Part shown: piece by piece, positions 33,980 to 44,806 of the stretch
Layout of the letters: each line of letters opens with the position of its first letter
Numbering within the stretch: the first letter of the stretch is position 1
DNA from: Triangularia verruculosa
Taxonomy: Eukaryota; Ascomycota; Sordariomycetes; Sordariales; Podosporaceae
Direction of reading: 5' to 3'
DNA: 64,000 nucleotides
NCBI GenBank assembly: GCA_033296885.1
Contig: MU863913.1
Location: 124,001-188,000, forward strand
Position numbers and translations under genes: made by a program
Notes under the pieces: generated by a model
Told to the model about the DNA's origin: nothing
The model's database searches: none
The model's input: only the letters and a program-made list of their open reading frames with translations

Positions 33980-35405
33980 GCGTCCTCATTCCTCTCTGCA
34001 ATACCGGCGCCGGTCCACCAGCCACACGACGGCGAGAGGGTTCACTTTTCTTTGACATGGAGATGAAGATCATGATCAAGGCCAGGAAGGGGCAACCGAT
34101 ATGACCTTGACATGACCCAGGGTACCATCTCCCCACGCCTGAGCAGAGAAAGCACGAAGCCTTCAGCGTATGACGGCCAGCACGACGGAGTGGGTTGCGC
34201 TCCAAGTAACGAGGCCATGCTACTTTTGAACCCGGGTCGGCCCGGTGACGTCGGGGAAGCTGTGCCTGTATGGGGAAAGCGACATGTGGGACATGTGTGT
34301 CATAATCCTTTTTTGTTTTGTTTTGTGCGTTTTTGGTTGGTCGGTTCGCTACAAATGCTCTCTCGCTCGCTCCTTATATCATTTTTTGTAATTCCTCAAG
34401 ACAAAAGGTGGGATTCTAGCTAGCCTTGTTTCTTCTTCTTTTGCTTTAGTTCTACCGTTGCGTTTGCCTTTACACCGCCTGCGATCCGTTATTACAGCAG
34501 CACGAGGAGGACGAGGAGGAGCGAGACAATATTTATACCCAAATGCGAGTTGAAGGAAGGAATGCGAAATGGATGGATGGATGGATTGATGGACCGGCGT
34601 GCTGGATAAGGTACTAGGGGCAGTCCGAGGTAATATGTAGGAGTAAGAGGTAGTTCAATGGGAGAAGGCGACTGAACCCAAGCATTGTCTTTGTGGTTTG
34701 CCATCATGCTGAAGAACAAAACAGTGATAGTAAAACCAAACCAAAACAGCCTACCAGACCGGTCTAGATCTTTCGGGACTTAACTTGAGGCTATATGGCA
34801 ATCTCCGTCTCTCGAGAGGCATTCGCATCCGGCTTCTTCTAGTCCCTTTACCCCCAATTGTATGATCGACACACTGTTCCCATTCCAGAACGCTCGGGCA
34901 CCTACGGTCACGAAGTTCGGCTCTTCCGAATGGGACAGCTACTTATAGAATCAACGTCGCATTCCGAGTCTTGGGAACCTTGGTGCTTGACCACCCCCGG
35001 CACACGTTTCATCATTGGTACCGGCATATCGAAAGCTCGATCGCCCAACTTTCAACTACTTAGCTATCTCCATTCCTTTCACCAAGTTGGTTATTGCCAG
35101 GTTTAACTTGGGGCACCAAGGCAGGCACGCAGGCTGGTAGAATACTCTTGACTGGTAATGCGCATTGTCTGAAATGTGTCTCTCTGATGACCCGTGTGAT
35201 CGTCAATATCTCCGGGGTCTGTGTTTACCAGGAGTGAAGCCCAATTGATGCTCATAGACTGCGATCATTTCATCTCATATCTTCCCGCTTTTTCTCTGAT
35301 GTTGCCCGTCATGTTCAAGATGCTCTTATTTCGTCCCGTCTTATCACGTTGTCAACAAGATCCATTTCGGGTGACTACACAATCGATCCTCCTCAGAGGT
35401 TAGTC
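33980..35405. other. Intergenic region, no gene seen
   Basis: 1.4 kb between two plus-strand genes. It contains a short (ATGG)4 repeat at about 34569-34584 and TTTTG-rich tracts near 34310. No open frame with a recognisable domain. Confidence 0.45.
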
Positions 35406-36745
35406 ATGAACGGCCTTCCAACAAGCAACGGAACGTTCCCCTTCTTCCCTACCAACGACAACGACACCGACCCGAGCACACCATCGCGATTCAGGAACGG
35501 GACAGGATTCCCAGGCTTCTTCTTCGGTCCAGGCAAACATCGATATGATGATCTTGGGCCAACCACCAAGATATCAGTCTGGGTGCTGAGCGGGGCCTCG
35601 CTCTTATTTTTGCTCTTGAGGCTCTACTGCAAGGTGCTCAGACATCGACGACTTCACGCAGATGACTGGTTTGCCATTGCCGCTTGGGTATGTTTCGCCT
35701 CGCCTTTTCTCACCGTTCGTAGTGCTGACAAGCGAGAGTTAGCTGGCCTTGCTCGGGTCCGCCATCACCACCAACTTGGCCATCGACCTCGGCTACGGCA
35801 AGCATTTCTGGCAGATCCCCTTTCAAAACCTCAACGACATGTTCCTCATCGGCCAGATCACCATGACGCTGGCCATCTGCAGCCAAGCTTGGTCCAAGAC
35901 CTCGTTTGCCATTTCGCTGCTCATGATTCACGATGGCATCCATGGAAAGACCAGGGTTTTTATCTGGTTCGCCATAGTGAGCATGAACATGCTGTTTGGG
36001 GTCTCTGCAATGTTGTTCTGGGTCGGGTGTACGCCTCTCGAGAAGGCGTGGCATCCGTTCATGAGAGGAACATGTTGGAGTCCGAATGTCATCATCACGT
36101 ATGGCATCTTTGCGAGCGGTATGCTTCTAATCTCTCCTAGGTACCCAGCTTGCTGTGATGCATGATGATGCTGACGAACAGCAGCTTACTCGGGAGTCAT
36201 GGATTTGGTATTGGCCATCATTCCCTGGAAGATCATCATGAACCTGCAGATGCAGACAAAGGAGAAGATTGGCGTGGCACTGGCAATGAGTATGGGCGTT
36301 TTGTACGTTTTCTTCTGCGGGTGCTGTTCGCTCAGCATAAACTAACGGCCATGGAACAGCGCTGCAGCATCGGCTTTCATCAAGTGCTCGTCTCTGCCTG
36401 AACTTGGAGGGCGGGATTTTCCACGTACGTTGTCTTCTCTTTTTGTACCCAAGGTAGGCAGAGGTCAAGACTGACATTCTGCTAGATGACGGGGTCACAC
36501 TTGTGATATGGGGAAATTCCGAGGCAGCAGTAACTATCATGGCCGCGTCAGTGCCAATGCTTCGCGCACTTGTACGGACTGTCAGGCCTTCACAACGCAG
36601 GCACTATTACTCGAGCCACAGCCGATCAAGAAGAACAGAGCGGTCGTCAAGGCGAGTGTACTACAACAAGCCAAGACGTGACTTGGTGACCATGACTGGA
36701 TCGACGTGGACAGGTGGTTCAAGTAGCAGGGCTTACACCCAGTGA
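35406..36745 (+). CDS. Rhodopsin-domain (Pth11/SAT4-class) integral membrane protein
   Basis: 366-aa seven-helix membrane protein of the fungal rhodopsin-domain family, which includes Pth11-like receptors. Five exons: 35406..35687, 35743..36118, 36185..36302, 36360..36424, 36486..36745. All junctions keep frame. Helices follow one another from KISVWVLSGASLLFLLLRLY to EAAVTIMAASVPMLRALVR. Family hallmarks are RRLHADDWFAIAAW after TM1, LGYGKHFW after TM2, the Ser/Lys-rich SQAWSKTSFAISLL, CWSPNVIITYGIFASAYSGVMD, AIIPWKIIMNLQMQTKEKIGVALAMSMG, and the closing VPMLRALVR. There is no CFEM domain; the extracellular N-terminus is about 50 residues with N-glycosylation sites (NGT). The C-tail is Ser/Arg-rich. 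The ligand is unknown. Exon 3 has a tandem acceptor (CAGCAG). Confidence 0.87.
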
Positions 36746-37533
36746 GTGCTTCAGAGGCTGGTCTCAATGATTAGATGCGTCAGTGGCGTACATGGGAATT
36801 TTCAGATCTTGTTGGTTTAAACCCAGGTACCTATATAGACAAGGTTTGGGCATTTTATGAAAATTTTCGCGCGTTAAGTATCATCGGCAAACATACCGAG
36901 GCTGGACCAATGCTCAAGGCCATGTGAAGTGAAGGTATTCAATAGCTACTTATCACCAGCACCGCAGCCCATGTTCTCATCAATGTCAAAGACTGGTTGG
37001 CGCTGCAAAACCCTCCAATTCCCCACCTGAAAACGCCCAGAGTCTGGGGAAAAGGGGTCGCCCAACCCGCCAAGCAAAAACGGTGTTTTGCGGGGAAGTG
37101 GGCCTATTCAACGAGACAACAAAGACATGTTTCACACTCAATGCTTTTTTTTGGTTCAGCGAGGTTATCGACCGCGCGCGTGGGCTCGATTTCTCCACAT
37201 TTCCCCACGTTCAGCGTTTCTCTCGCTTCGCGTACCTTTCCATCCTTGGCCAGGTGGTCAAGTACCTGTCGCTTGCAACGAGCACAAGATGCCTCGGTAT
37301 CTTGTCAGCTCGCCGGCTTCCCCTCACTTTTGGTATCTAGAAACAAGGATTCCAGGGGGGTGGCCTCGCCTTAATCGGATTAGCAGCATTGAAAGTCCAG
37401 AACAATAACTGCCCGTGTATCATTGCTGCCGATCACTTCAAGATGTCATTTTTCACTTTTAGCACGAAATCATCAAGCCCTCAGTTGCCACTCTTTGCTT
37501 CATCGGCAGCTTGACCAGGGAAAAAGAGACACA
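36746..37533. other. Promoter region of the acyl-CoA synthetase gene
   Basis: 788 bp on the plus strand between the receptor and the acyl-CoA synthetase. A CCAGGTACCTATATAG copy of the dispersed motif lies near 36825. Short frames only. Confidence 0.45.
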
Positions 37534-39642
37534 ATGGCCTCCTTGGCTCTCACCGCGGCAGGCGTGGCAGCAGGTTCGGCCTACCTATCCGCCCGTCTCT
37601 CACTTTCTCACGATATCTTGTTCGCCCGAATTGCCGGCTCATCCATCTTGAACATCATCAAGGCTGTCCGGTCCGGCAAGATCAACTTCTTTTACGTTCT
37701 CGAGAAGCAAGCACTCGACACATCGTCCGCCAACCGCCCATTCATGCTCTTTGAGGGCCGATCATGGACGTACAAGGAGACCTACGACAGTGTTTTGCAG
37801 TGGGGCACCTGGCTGCGGGAGGTCAAGGGCGTCAAGAAGAGGGATGTTGTCGTCTTGAACTACCAAAACTCCGCCATGTTCATGATCTTGTGGTTCTCGA
37901 TATGGAGTGTCGGAGCAAAGCCGGCCTTCATTAATTACAACCTCAGGGACCAGGCCTTGACGCACTGCTTGAAGGAAAGCACGGCCAAGTTGGCGCTGGT
38001 TGATTCCCGCGTGGCTGTTGCGCTGACGGAGGATGTGAGAGAGAAGATGGCAGGGATGGAGTTTATCGTTGTGACGGATGAAGTCGAGAGGGAGGCCCAG
38101 GTGGTGGAAGGAAAGAGAGCTGACGATGAGCTGAGGAAGGAGGATGATTACGTCGCTATGGCCATCCTGATCTACACCAGTGGCACAACGGGAATGCCCA
38201 AGCCAGCCGTGGTCAGCTGGGCCAAGATCTTTACTGCTGTTGGGTTGTGCTCCAAGGGAACGGGGTTGAGAAAAGATGACATCTTCTATACGGTAAGTTG
38301 TTTTGTCGTGATATTTTGTCTCTACAGTCGATGGTCATGCTGACTCAAGATCTAGTGCATGCCCCTGTACCACAGTTCTGCCTCTTGTTTGGGTGTCTGC
38401 AGTGTCTTGTTCACCGGTGCAACGCTCTCGATTGGCAGGAAGTTTTCCACAAAGACGTTCTGGAAGGAAGTGCGCGAGACCAACTCCACCATCATTCAAT
38501 ATGTCGGCGAGACATGCCGTTACCTCACCGTTGCACCCCCTGAGATAGATCCAGTGACTGGTGAAAATCTGGACAAGGCGCACAACGTCAGAGTTGCCTT
38601 TGGCAATGGACTTAGGCCAGATGTGTGGGATAAGTTCAAGCAGAGGTTCGGTATCGATGTAAGTTCCCCTTCCTTCATTGTTGTTTGTTTACAGCCTGCC
38701 AACAACCTGCCTAGACCATCTACGAGTTCTACGCGGCAACTGAAGGGGCCATCGGGCTGTGGAATCTGAGCCGCAACGCATTTGGTAAAGGTGCCATCGG
38801 CCGGTATGGTGCTCTTTCCAAAGCCTTCATCGGACTTCGGTCAGCCATCGTCAAAATTGACGACGAGACAGAGATGCCCTGGAGAGACCCCAAGACTGGA
38901 TTTTGTCAACGCGTCAAGAGCGGGGATGTGGGTGAGTTCCTAGTGAGCTTACCCGCCGACGATGTCAACAAGAGATTCCAGGGGTACTTTGGCAACGAGA
39001 AGGCGACAAATTCCAAGATCATGAGGGACGTGTTCAAAAAGGGGGACGCTTGGTATGTTTGGCCCCACAGTTCTTGACTTTACCCCTGAACCCCTGAACC
39101 CCTGAGCTCATGGGGCTTTCTGTTCACATACTGACCACCATGGATCCAGGTTTCGGTCTGGAGATGTGCTTCGTTGGGATTCAGATGGCTTGATCTTTTT
39201 CTCGGACCGTATCGGTGATACTTTCCGCTGGAAGAGTGAGAACGTGTCGACTGCCGAGGTTGCACAAGCGTTGGGAATGCATCCTAACGTCCAAGAAGCT
39301 AACGTTTACGGTGTACAACTACCCAACCACGATGGAAGAGCAGGCTGCGCCGCCATTGCTTTCGATAGTCCGAATCTGAGCCGGGAGCTTATGGCTGGCT
39401 TGGCCAAGCATGCACGGGAAAAGCTGCCGCGGTATGCTGTTCCCCTGTTCTTGCGAGTTGTCAATGGTGTCGGCGAACAGACAACGGGGACAAACAAGCA
39501 GCAGAAACATTTCCTGAGGCAGCAGAGTGTGAACCCGAGCAAAGTTCAGGGCGACGCTCTTTTCTGGTTGAATGGCGACACATATGAGCCATTCGGCGAA
39601 GTGCAGTGGAAGGAACTAGAGGGAGGGAGAGTGAAGCTCTAA
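37534..39642 (+). CDS. Very-long-chain acyl-CoA synthetase / fatty-acid transport protein (FAT1-like)
   Basis: AMP-forming acyl-CoA synthetase of the FATP/Fat1 group, activating long or very long fatty acids at peroxisome, ER or lipid-droplet membranes. Exons are 37534..38292, 38356..38658, 38715..39052 and 39150..39642, giving 630 aa. An N-terminal hydrophobic segment (about 1-35) can anchor it. The AMP motif is YTSGTTGMPK at residue 214 onward. Then come CMPLYHSSA, YEFYAATEGAIG (357-368) and RSGDVLRWDSDGLIFFSDRIG. The FATP signature follows as GDTFRWKSENVSTAEV, where the usual Gly of KGEN is Ser. A hydrophobic VLNYQNSAMFMILWFSIW helix and FINYNLR are family positions. Chain length preference is not readable from sequence. 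Confidence 0.92.
39082..39105 (+). repeat. Triple direct repeat ACCCCTGA
   Basis: Three perfect, contiguous 8-nt copies inside the third intron of the acyl-CoA synthetase gene (39053-39149). The unit is not a multiple of three, so expansion would be tolerated only because it is intronic. Confidence 0.95.
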
Positions 39643-40428
39643 AAGCACACTCTTCTTGGATACCTAGAGATCACTTGTTTGTCATAAAAAGTGGGAAGCT
39701 TGAATTCCCAGGTCTTTCCTAGGTACCTATCAAAGGGCCTGCCGGTAATCAACAAGTCTCCCGGCCCCGCGCCCGCATGGAATTACGAATGTTGTTGGTA
39801 CGTGCCGCTGGCTAGTGGCGCATGGATCTTATTAGTACCTACCTAGGCGGAGTATCGTCAGCGAAGGATTCGTGTGGAACCAACTCCAACCGATTAAGAT
39901 GCCAACCTTTCGACTAGAAACACCCGAAGTATGAGACATTTCAAAGACAACAGCTGTATATTCACCTTTTCGCCGTGATTGTAAGGTATTCTCGATGCCG
40001 TAGGCAATTTTCCGGTTGCAGCATATTAAGGTAGGTACTTAGGTAGTCCTTCAACTGGCTCCATTACGCCACAATGTAACTCGACACTCCTCTACTTAAA
40101 ATGCTTTCGCATTGGTCAATCCTTTCCTGAGGACCTGAGTAGGGTTGGTCACACTGCATTAGGTGTTTCCAATATCACATTCGGTTGCAGCCCTGCAGGA
40201 TAACTGCGGTCCGAGTTTTCGGACTAAGAACTTCCATATATAAGTCGGTGAACCTCTGAAGAACCTCTTGCGTTTCGTGTTAGTCTCTATCATTCTGACA
40301 CCGATCATTGAAAGCTCTGGCTTAACGATCCATCCACCTATCACACAGAGTTCATCCAGGTATGCGTCTTGAACTCCTGAAGTGGACCGTTTCTTCGTTA
40401 CTGACACGTGCATCCGGGGAACAGCGAA
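39643..40428. other. Intergenic region rich in the TACCTAGGTA motif
   Basis: 786 bp between two plus-strand genes. It has at least three copies of the dispersed motif (near 39715, 39835 and 40030). A 105-codon minus frame has no features. Likely promoter of the methyltransferase gene. Confidence 0.45.
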
Positions 40429-41566
40429 ATGGCCTCTCATTCTGACTCCAAAGTTGCCGAAGAAAGAACGTTCCAAGACCCCGAGAGTATGTTGTCTCTC
40501 AATTACAACTCAATCTCGTCAAACTGACTTGTTACGCAGAATATCTCTTGCCAAATGACAAACAGGAGAAAGACCGGCTCGGTAAGCCTCGGAGCTGCCT
40601 CCAATACGAGCCCAGAAGAGTAGAGACTAAGTACCTAAAAACCAGACAATCAATACGTCCTGATCACGAAGCTTCTCGAGGGAAAGCTTGCCTGGGCACC
40701 CATCACCGAACCCAAGAATGTACTCGACGTGTGCACCGGCACTGGCATATGGGCAATACACTTTGGTGAGGCTCATTTGTTCTTCTTGACTCCGTGACGG
40801 CGTGGTCGGCGTCTAACAAGCTGTTATCCAGCAAGGCAACACCCTTCCGCCCGCGTCACCGGCGTCGACATCGACACCATAACCCCTGCATTGAATCCTG
40901 TGCCCTCGAACTGCACTTTTCAGAGCAACATCGACGCTCAGGATGGGCCTTGGTCCTTTGCACCTGGCGTCAGCTTCGACTATGTCCACTTTCGCATGAT
41001 TCTCAGCTGCTTCACCCAGCCCACCAAGGTCTTCCAGTCCGTTTTTGACAACCTCACCCCAGGGGGTTACATCGAGCTCCAGGACCTATGCGTCGATCTT
41101 CAATCCCCTGATGGTTCCGCTTCGGGCACGTCGTTCGAAAAGGCCGTCAATCTCTTCAGCCAGGGCTCGCTCAAGACCGGCAACGACATGGCCAAGTCGA
41201 AGAACTACAAGAGGTGGCTCGAGGAGATTGGCTTTGTGGATGTCGAGGAGCGATTGGCGGAGCCCGGCTTGCTCACAACCAGTTGGCACGAGAGCGAGAG
41301 AGATCGGGAGATTGGCGAACTGGGACGCGGGGTGTTCCAAAACTTCATCGAGAAGGGAATGCCCGCGTATCTGCGCACCGCGGGGTTGAACGATGCAGAG
41401 ATCAAGGAGCTGTCTGGTAAAGCGATAGCCGAGCTGGATAGCGGAGACGTGAGGGCGTATCATCCATTGTGAGTCATGCTGTTCAAGCGCATGAGATTCT
41501 TGTGACCTTGATCTAACTCGTTTTCTCTACAGCTATGTTGTCTATGGCAGAAAGCCCCTGGATTAA
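40429..41566 (+). CDS. LaeA-like (UMTA-type) SAM-dependent methyltransferase
   Basis: Class I methyltransferase of 296 aa related to fungal LaeA/UMTA-like proteins. Five exons: 40429..40486, 40540..40581, 40646..40765, 40832..41468, 41533..41566; every junction keeps frame. The second exon is only 42 nt. The first residues (MASHSDSKVAEERTFQDPE) are polar. QYVLITKLLEGKLAWAPI is the usual lead-in helix. The SAM motif is VLDVCTGTGIWAIHFA, followed by VTGVDIDTITP, FDYVHFRMILSC and LTPGGYIELQDLC, all placed as in the family. It ends with YVVYGRKPLD. Members are often encoded in or near secondary-metabolite loci, but no PKS, NRPS or terpene cyclase is seen in this window. Substrate unknown. Confidence 0.88.
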
Positions 41567-41739
41567 ACTGGTGGCATACCTTATCCAGTGGAGTGTATGG
41601 GATCTTGAAGGAGGGGTTTCCAAGGAAACAAGATGTGGAATTCTTAAGAGTATAAGATCACGCTACCACCAAAGCCACCAGCCTTATGATTGAATCATGA
41701 AGAACCAATGGAAGTCAGCTACCTTACCTACGTAAAAAA

Positions 41740-44700
41740 TCAGACCCCCTTTTTCAAACTGGCTACAGCAGTTTGAATCATCTTTGACAGCTTCTCCAAA
41801 CCCGTGTAGATGTCATCAGGCATACTCCGACAATCCATGAGATCTTCCAGAAGCGTGTCGGCCTGCCCTAGATTTGCACGGGCAGCCTGGCTCCCGAGTT
41901 GAGCAAGCTCATAGGCTCTTTCGGCACGCTGAAGTCTTTCACCGAGCCTCTGATTTCTCCGCTGAAGCTGTTGAAGACTGTGACTAGACTGCTGATCGCT
42001 GTCTGATGCGTTGGCGCCTGTGAGGAATGATGTTGCTCTTGAAGACTCTGCCAGTGCGTTGCTGTTTGTGGACTGTGATAAGGAATCCACAGTTTTCATT
42101 GATGTGTTTGGATTGGAAGCTGCTTGCTGGTGTGATGGGCCAGGATGGAGCATCTGCTCCAAGAGTGACATGTCTGAAGGTGTCACAGTGGCAGGCTGCG
42201 GGTACAGCTGTTCCCCGGAATGTGGCGCTTCAAGGCCAAAAATAGGGACGGAAAAGACCTGTGACTGATTGGTTGATTGCGAAGGTAAAGGAAAGGTCAC
42301 GGCCGGAGGAGCCTGAGAGGAGAGCTCAGTGCTGTGTTACATCTTGGTGAGTTTCACAGACAACAAATTTGCAAATGTATTTGACTTGCTTGTAGGTAGG
42401 TAGATGAAGGACGTCTTACAGATTGGAAATTTGCTGATCAAAATCGCCACTTCTGGAGGGAAAGAAGTCATTCAACGTCGGAAACAGTGGATTTAAATGG
42501 TCGATCTGAACAGGCGGCATAATCAAAGTTGGCGTGTGTGTGTGTAAGACATTGTCGGCGGGTACAGCGCGGTCTGTTTGAGTAGAAATTGACCTCAGTT
42601 GAGTTGCCTTTCGCTCTCCAAAGGGGGCATAATGCGAAGAAGGGGAGCCACTTACAGGGAGCATGTGGATATCGTCTTTTCAGTTCCGAGAGATCTTGCT
42701 GTTGCATACCCGGGACAATAAGCTGAAATATTTCCCACCAGCTCTGCTCTGGGTTCGCAGCGTTCACATTCCAGGTGTTGACCATGCCCTCAAGATCAAC
42801 GGCCATAAACTGCCCCTGTCTTGGCCTCGCCTTTTCGGTACACCGAAGGATCCGTCGGTGCTGGTTTTCTTTTTCTCTACTGTCAAAACAGATCCAGCAC
42901 CTCGGGCACCGTCTGGAACTCATGTGTTTCCGGGTCAAGTGCTGTCTAAAAGCGACGATTAGCGCTGGTGTTACACCTATAGACATCTGTTGTTCGTTGT
43001 AAGCGGGACCTACTTTAACCGGGCCATTCCTTTGTATACTTTGTTTTCCCCTAGGCTTCTTGAAAAACATGGATTTTGCCCGGGATTAGGTTCGTATACA
43101 TGATACGGGCAAGCAAAACTTCGGCCTTTGAGTGCCACCAAAGAGTTTTGGCATGGTCTCTTCGCATCGTTTCCATCGCCCTCTCCGTCGTCGTCAGCTT
43201 TCCGTTTTCGTGATCGACCGTCTGCATCCCCTTGGGGATACCCCGGCAAAGCCCACCGGTGAATTTGCTGAGTGCCATCGATGCCAGCATGGCCGCTTGA
43301 CTCGTCCTTACTATCAACTTGAGCACCATTTTCTTCGAAGTCTTCTCGTTGGTCTTGTTCATTTTCCGAGTTCGAGTCTCTGGAGTCCGAGGAACCGGGA
43401 CTGTCAACGCGATTGATGGCTTTTAAAATGGATAGGAGCTCCAACCTAAACCTGGCCACTCCTGTCTGCCCGACTCTTGCCTGGACAGGAACGATATGTG
43501 TCAGAACCCGCAGTGTCGCACCATTGATGTTGCCTGAAGGCTCGGCATTTGGATTCTTCCGCACTTTTGATGTCGGGGCAATATCTTGCGGCATATTTGC
43601 AAACAAATCCACGCTATCCTGCCGATCTATTGCCCCAGGACGGTTTGGGGGTAGCATGCTATGCTTGAAGGCATCAGATTCCATGAATGGCTCTGGTGGT
43701 AAGAGGTATGCTTTTGGAGGTGGCCCCTTGGTAATAGGAGTGTCTTCCTCGGTATCATCTACGTGAGGACCATGAAAATCCTCTTCCGATATTACCGGTG
43801 ACCGCCCTACTACTTCTGGGTTCAAGTGAACAGTGTCATCGTCATCCTGACTGGATTGCGAGTCTCCATACACCGAAAATTCGTCGTGGGTTTCTTCCTC
43901 TTTGATGCGAATTCCGTCCTCCAACTGGTTGATCGGAAGTTGAGTCCGGGTTTGACTTGGTAGAGATTGCGATGGAGGTTGCGATTGGGAATATCTACCA
44001 TGAGAGGATATTGGAGTAGGATACCAGGGAGAGGTGTCCTGAGAGCTCTGGTCCGAGTGCTTGAAAGGCTCGTCAATGTGACCTTTCATAACCAGCCGAG
44101 CTTCCGCGCGGGGAGAATGTGGAACAGCGACAGTCGGTGCATGGGAAACCCGTCTGAGAAAGACTCCTCTTGTCTTGTCTTGTTCTGGTCCAGAGTCGGT
44201 GGTTGGCCAGCCCAGAGGTTGTGTTCCCCATGTGGCCGCCTGGGATAACTCAGAGGTTTCATCAACCTCTTTGCACATTTTCTCATACTTTTGTATGGCA
44301 TATTGGGAAGTTTCTGGACAGTTCCGGGAAGATGAGTCAATAACGGCCATGGTCGGACCATCCTGCCAATGCCGTCCCTCACGCATTAGTGAGAAGTCTG
44401 CCTTTTCCAACGCAGGATGATCATCAATAAAGTAAGTCTGGCCGATGACGAGTCTGTTTTCCGTTTCACATCCAGCAGGAATCTCCTCGTCGCGAATTCC
44501 AACAAACAGATCTCCAGTCGGCGTTGATGGTAGTTCTGCCTGGTCATAGAAATTGTGTTGTAAGTGTCGGTCGATCCAGTGAGAAACGATGCTGTTGTCT
44601 TCTACCACTCGGCGGGCTACTGCCAGTTCATTTTTACTGCTCCGGGATGTCCAGTCCATTTCTGGGAGCCGGAATGTTGTCTGTTGTTGTGTATTCTCTC

Positions 44701-44806
44701 CAGCATTGCCGTCTCCGATTCCAGAGCCTGTTGTTGACTTAATCAGCGGCGTCGTGGGCTGTTGGGTATCAAACTGGAAGACAGGAATACTTTCCCAGCT
44801 CGCCAT
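41740..44806 (-). CDS. C2H2/C2HC zinc-finger protein with C-terminal coiled coil
   Basis: Probable nuclear zinc-finger protein of 942 aa, of the fungal type with a long disordered head and a C-terminal finger pair. Four exons: 44806..43014, 42945..42656, 42573..42420, 42331..41740. Residues 1-560 are Ser/Pro/Glu/Asp-rich without a domain. The first finger spans exons 1 and 2: Cys566 and Cys580 in CPYHVYEPNPGQNPC, then His600 and His605 in LKQHLTRKH. The second follows as C611-X2-C614 (CPRCWICF) with H627-X5-C633. This pair is a recognised fungal arrangement, usually with RCPRCW. The C-terminal exon holds a coiled coil (SLQQLQRRNQRLGERLQRAE, about residues 855-875) and ends in KKGV. Function unknown; DNA or RNA binding is plausible. 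The intron-spanning finger is strong evidence for the exon 1-2 joint. Confidence 0.85.

Noticed and set aside
37534..44806. Secondary-metabolite gene cluster
   Set aside because: A LaeA-like methyltransferase, an acyl-CoA synthetase and a receptor are present, but no PKS, NRPS, terpene cyclase or DMAT core enzyme is visible.
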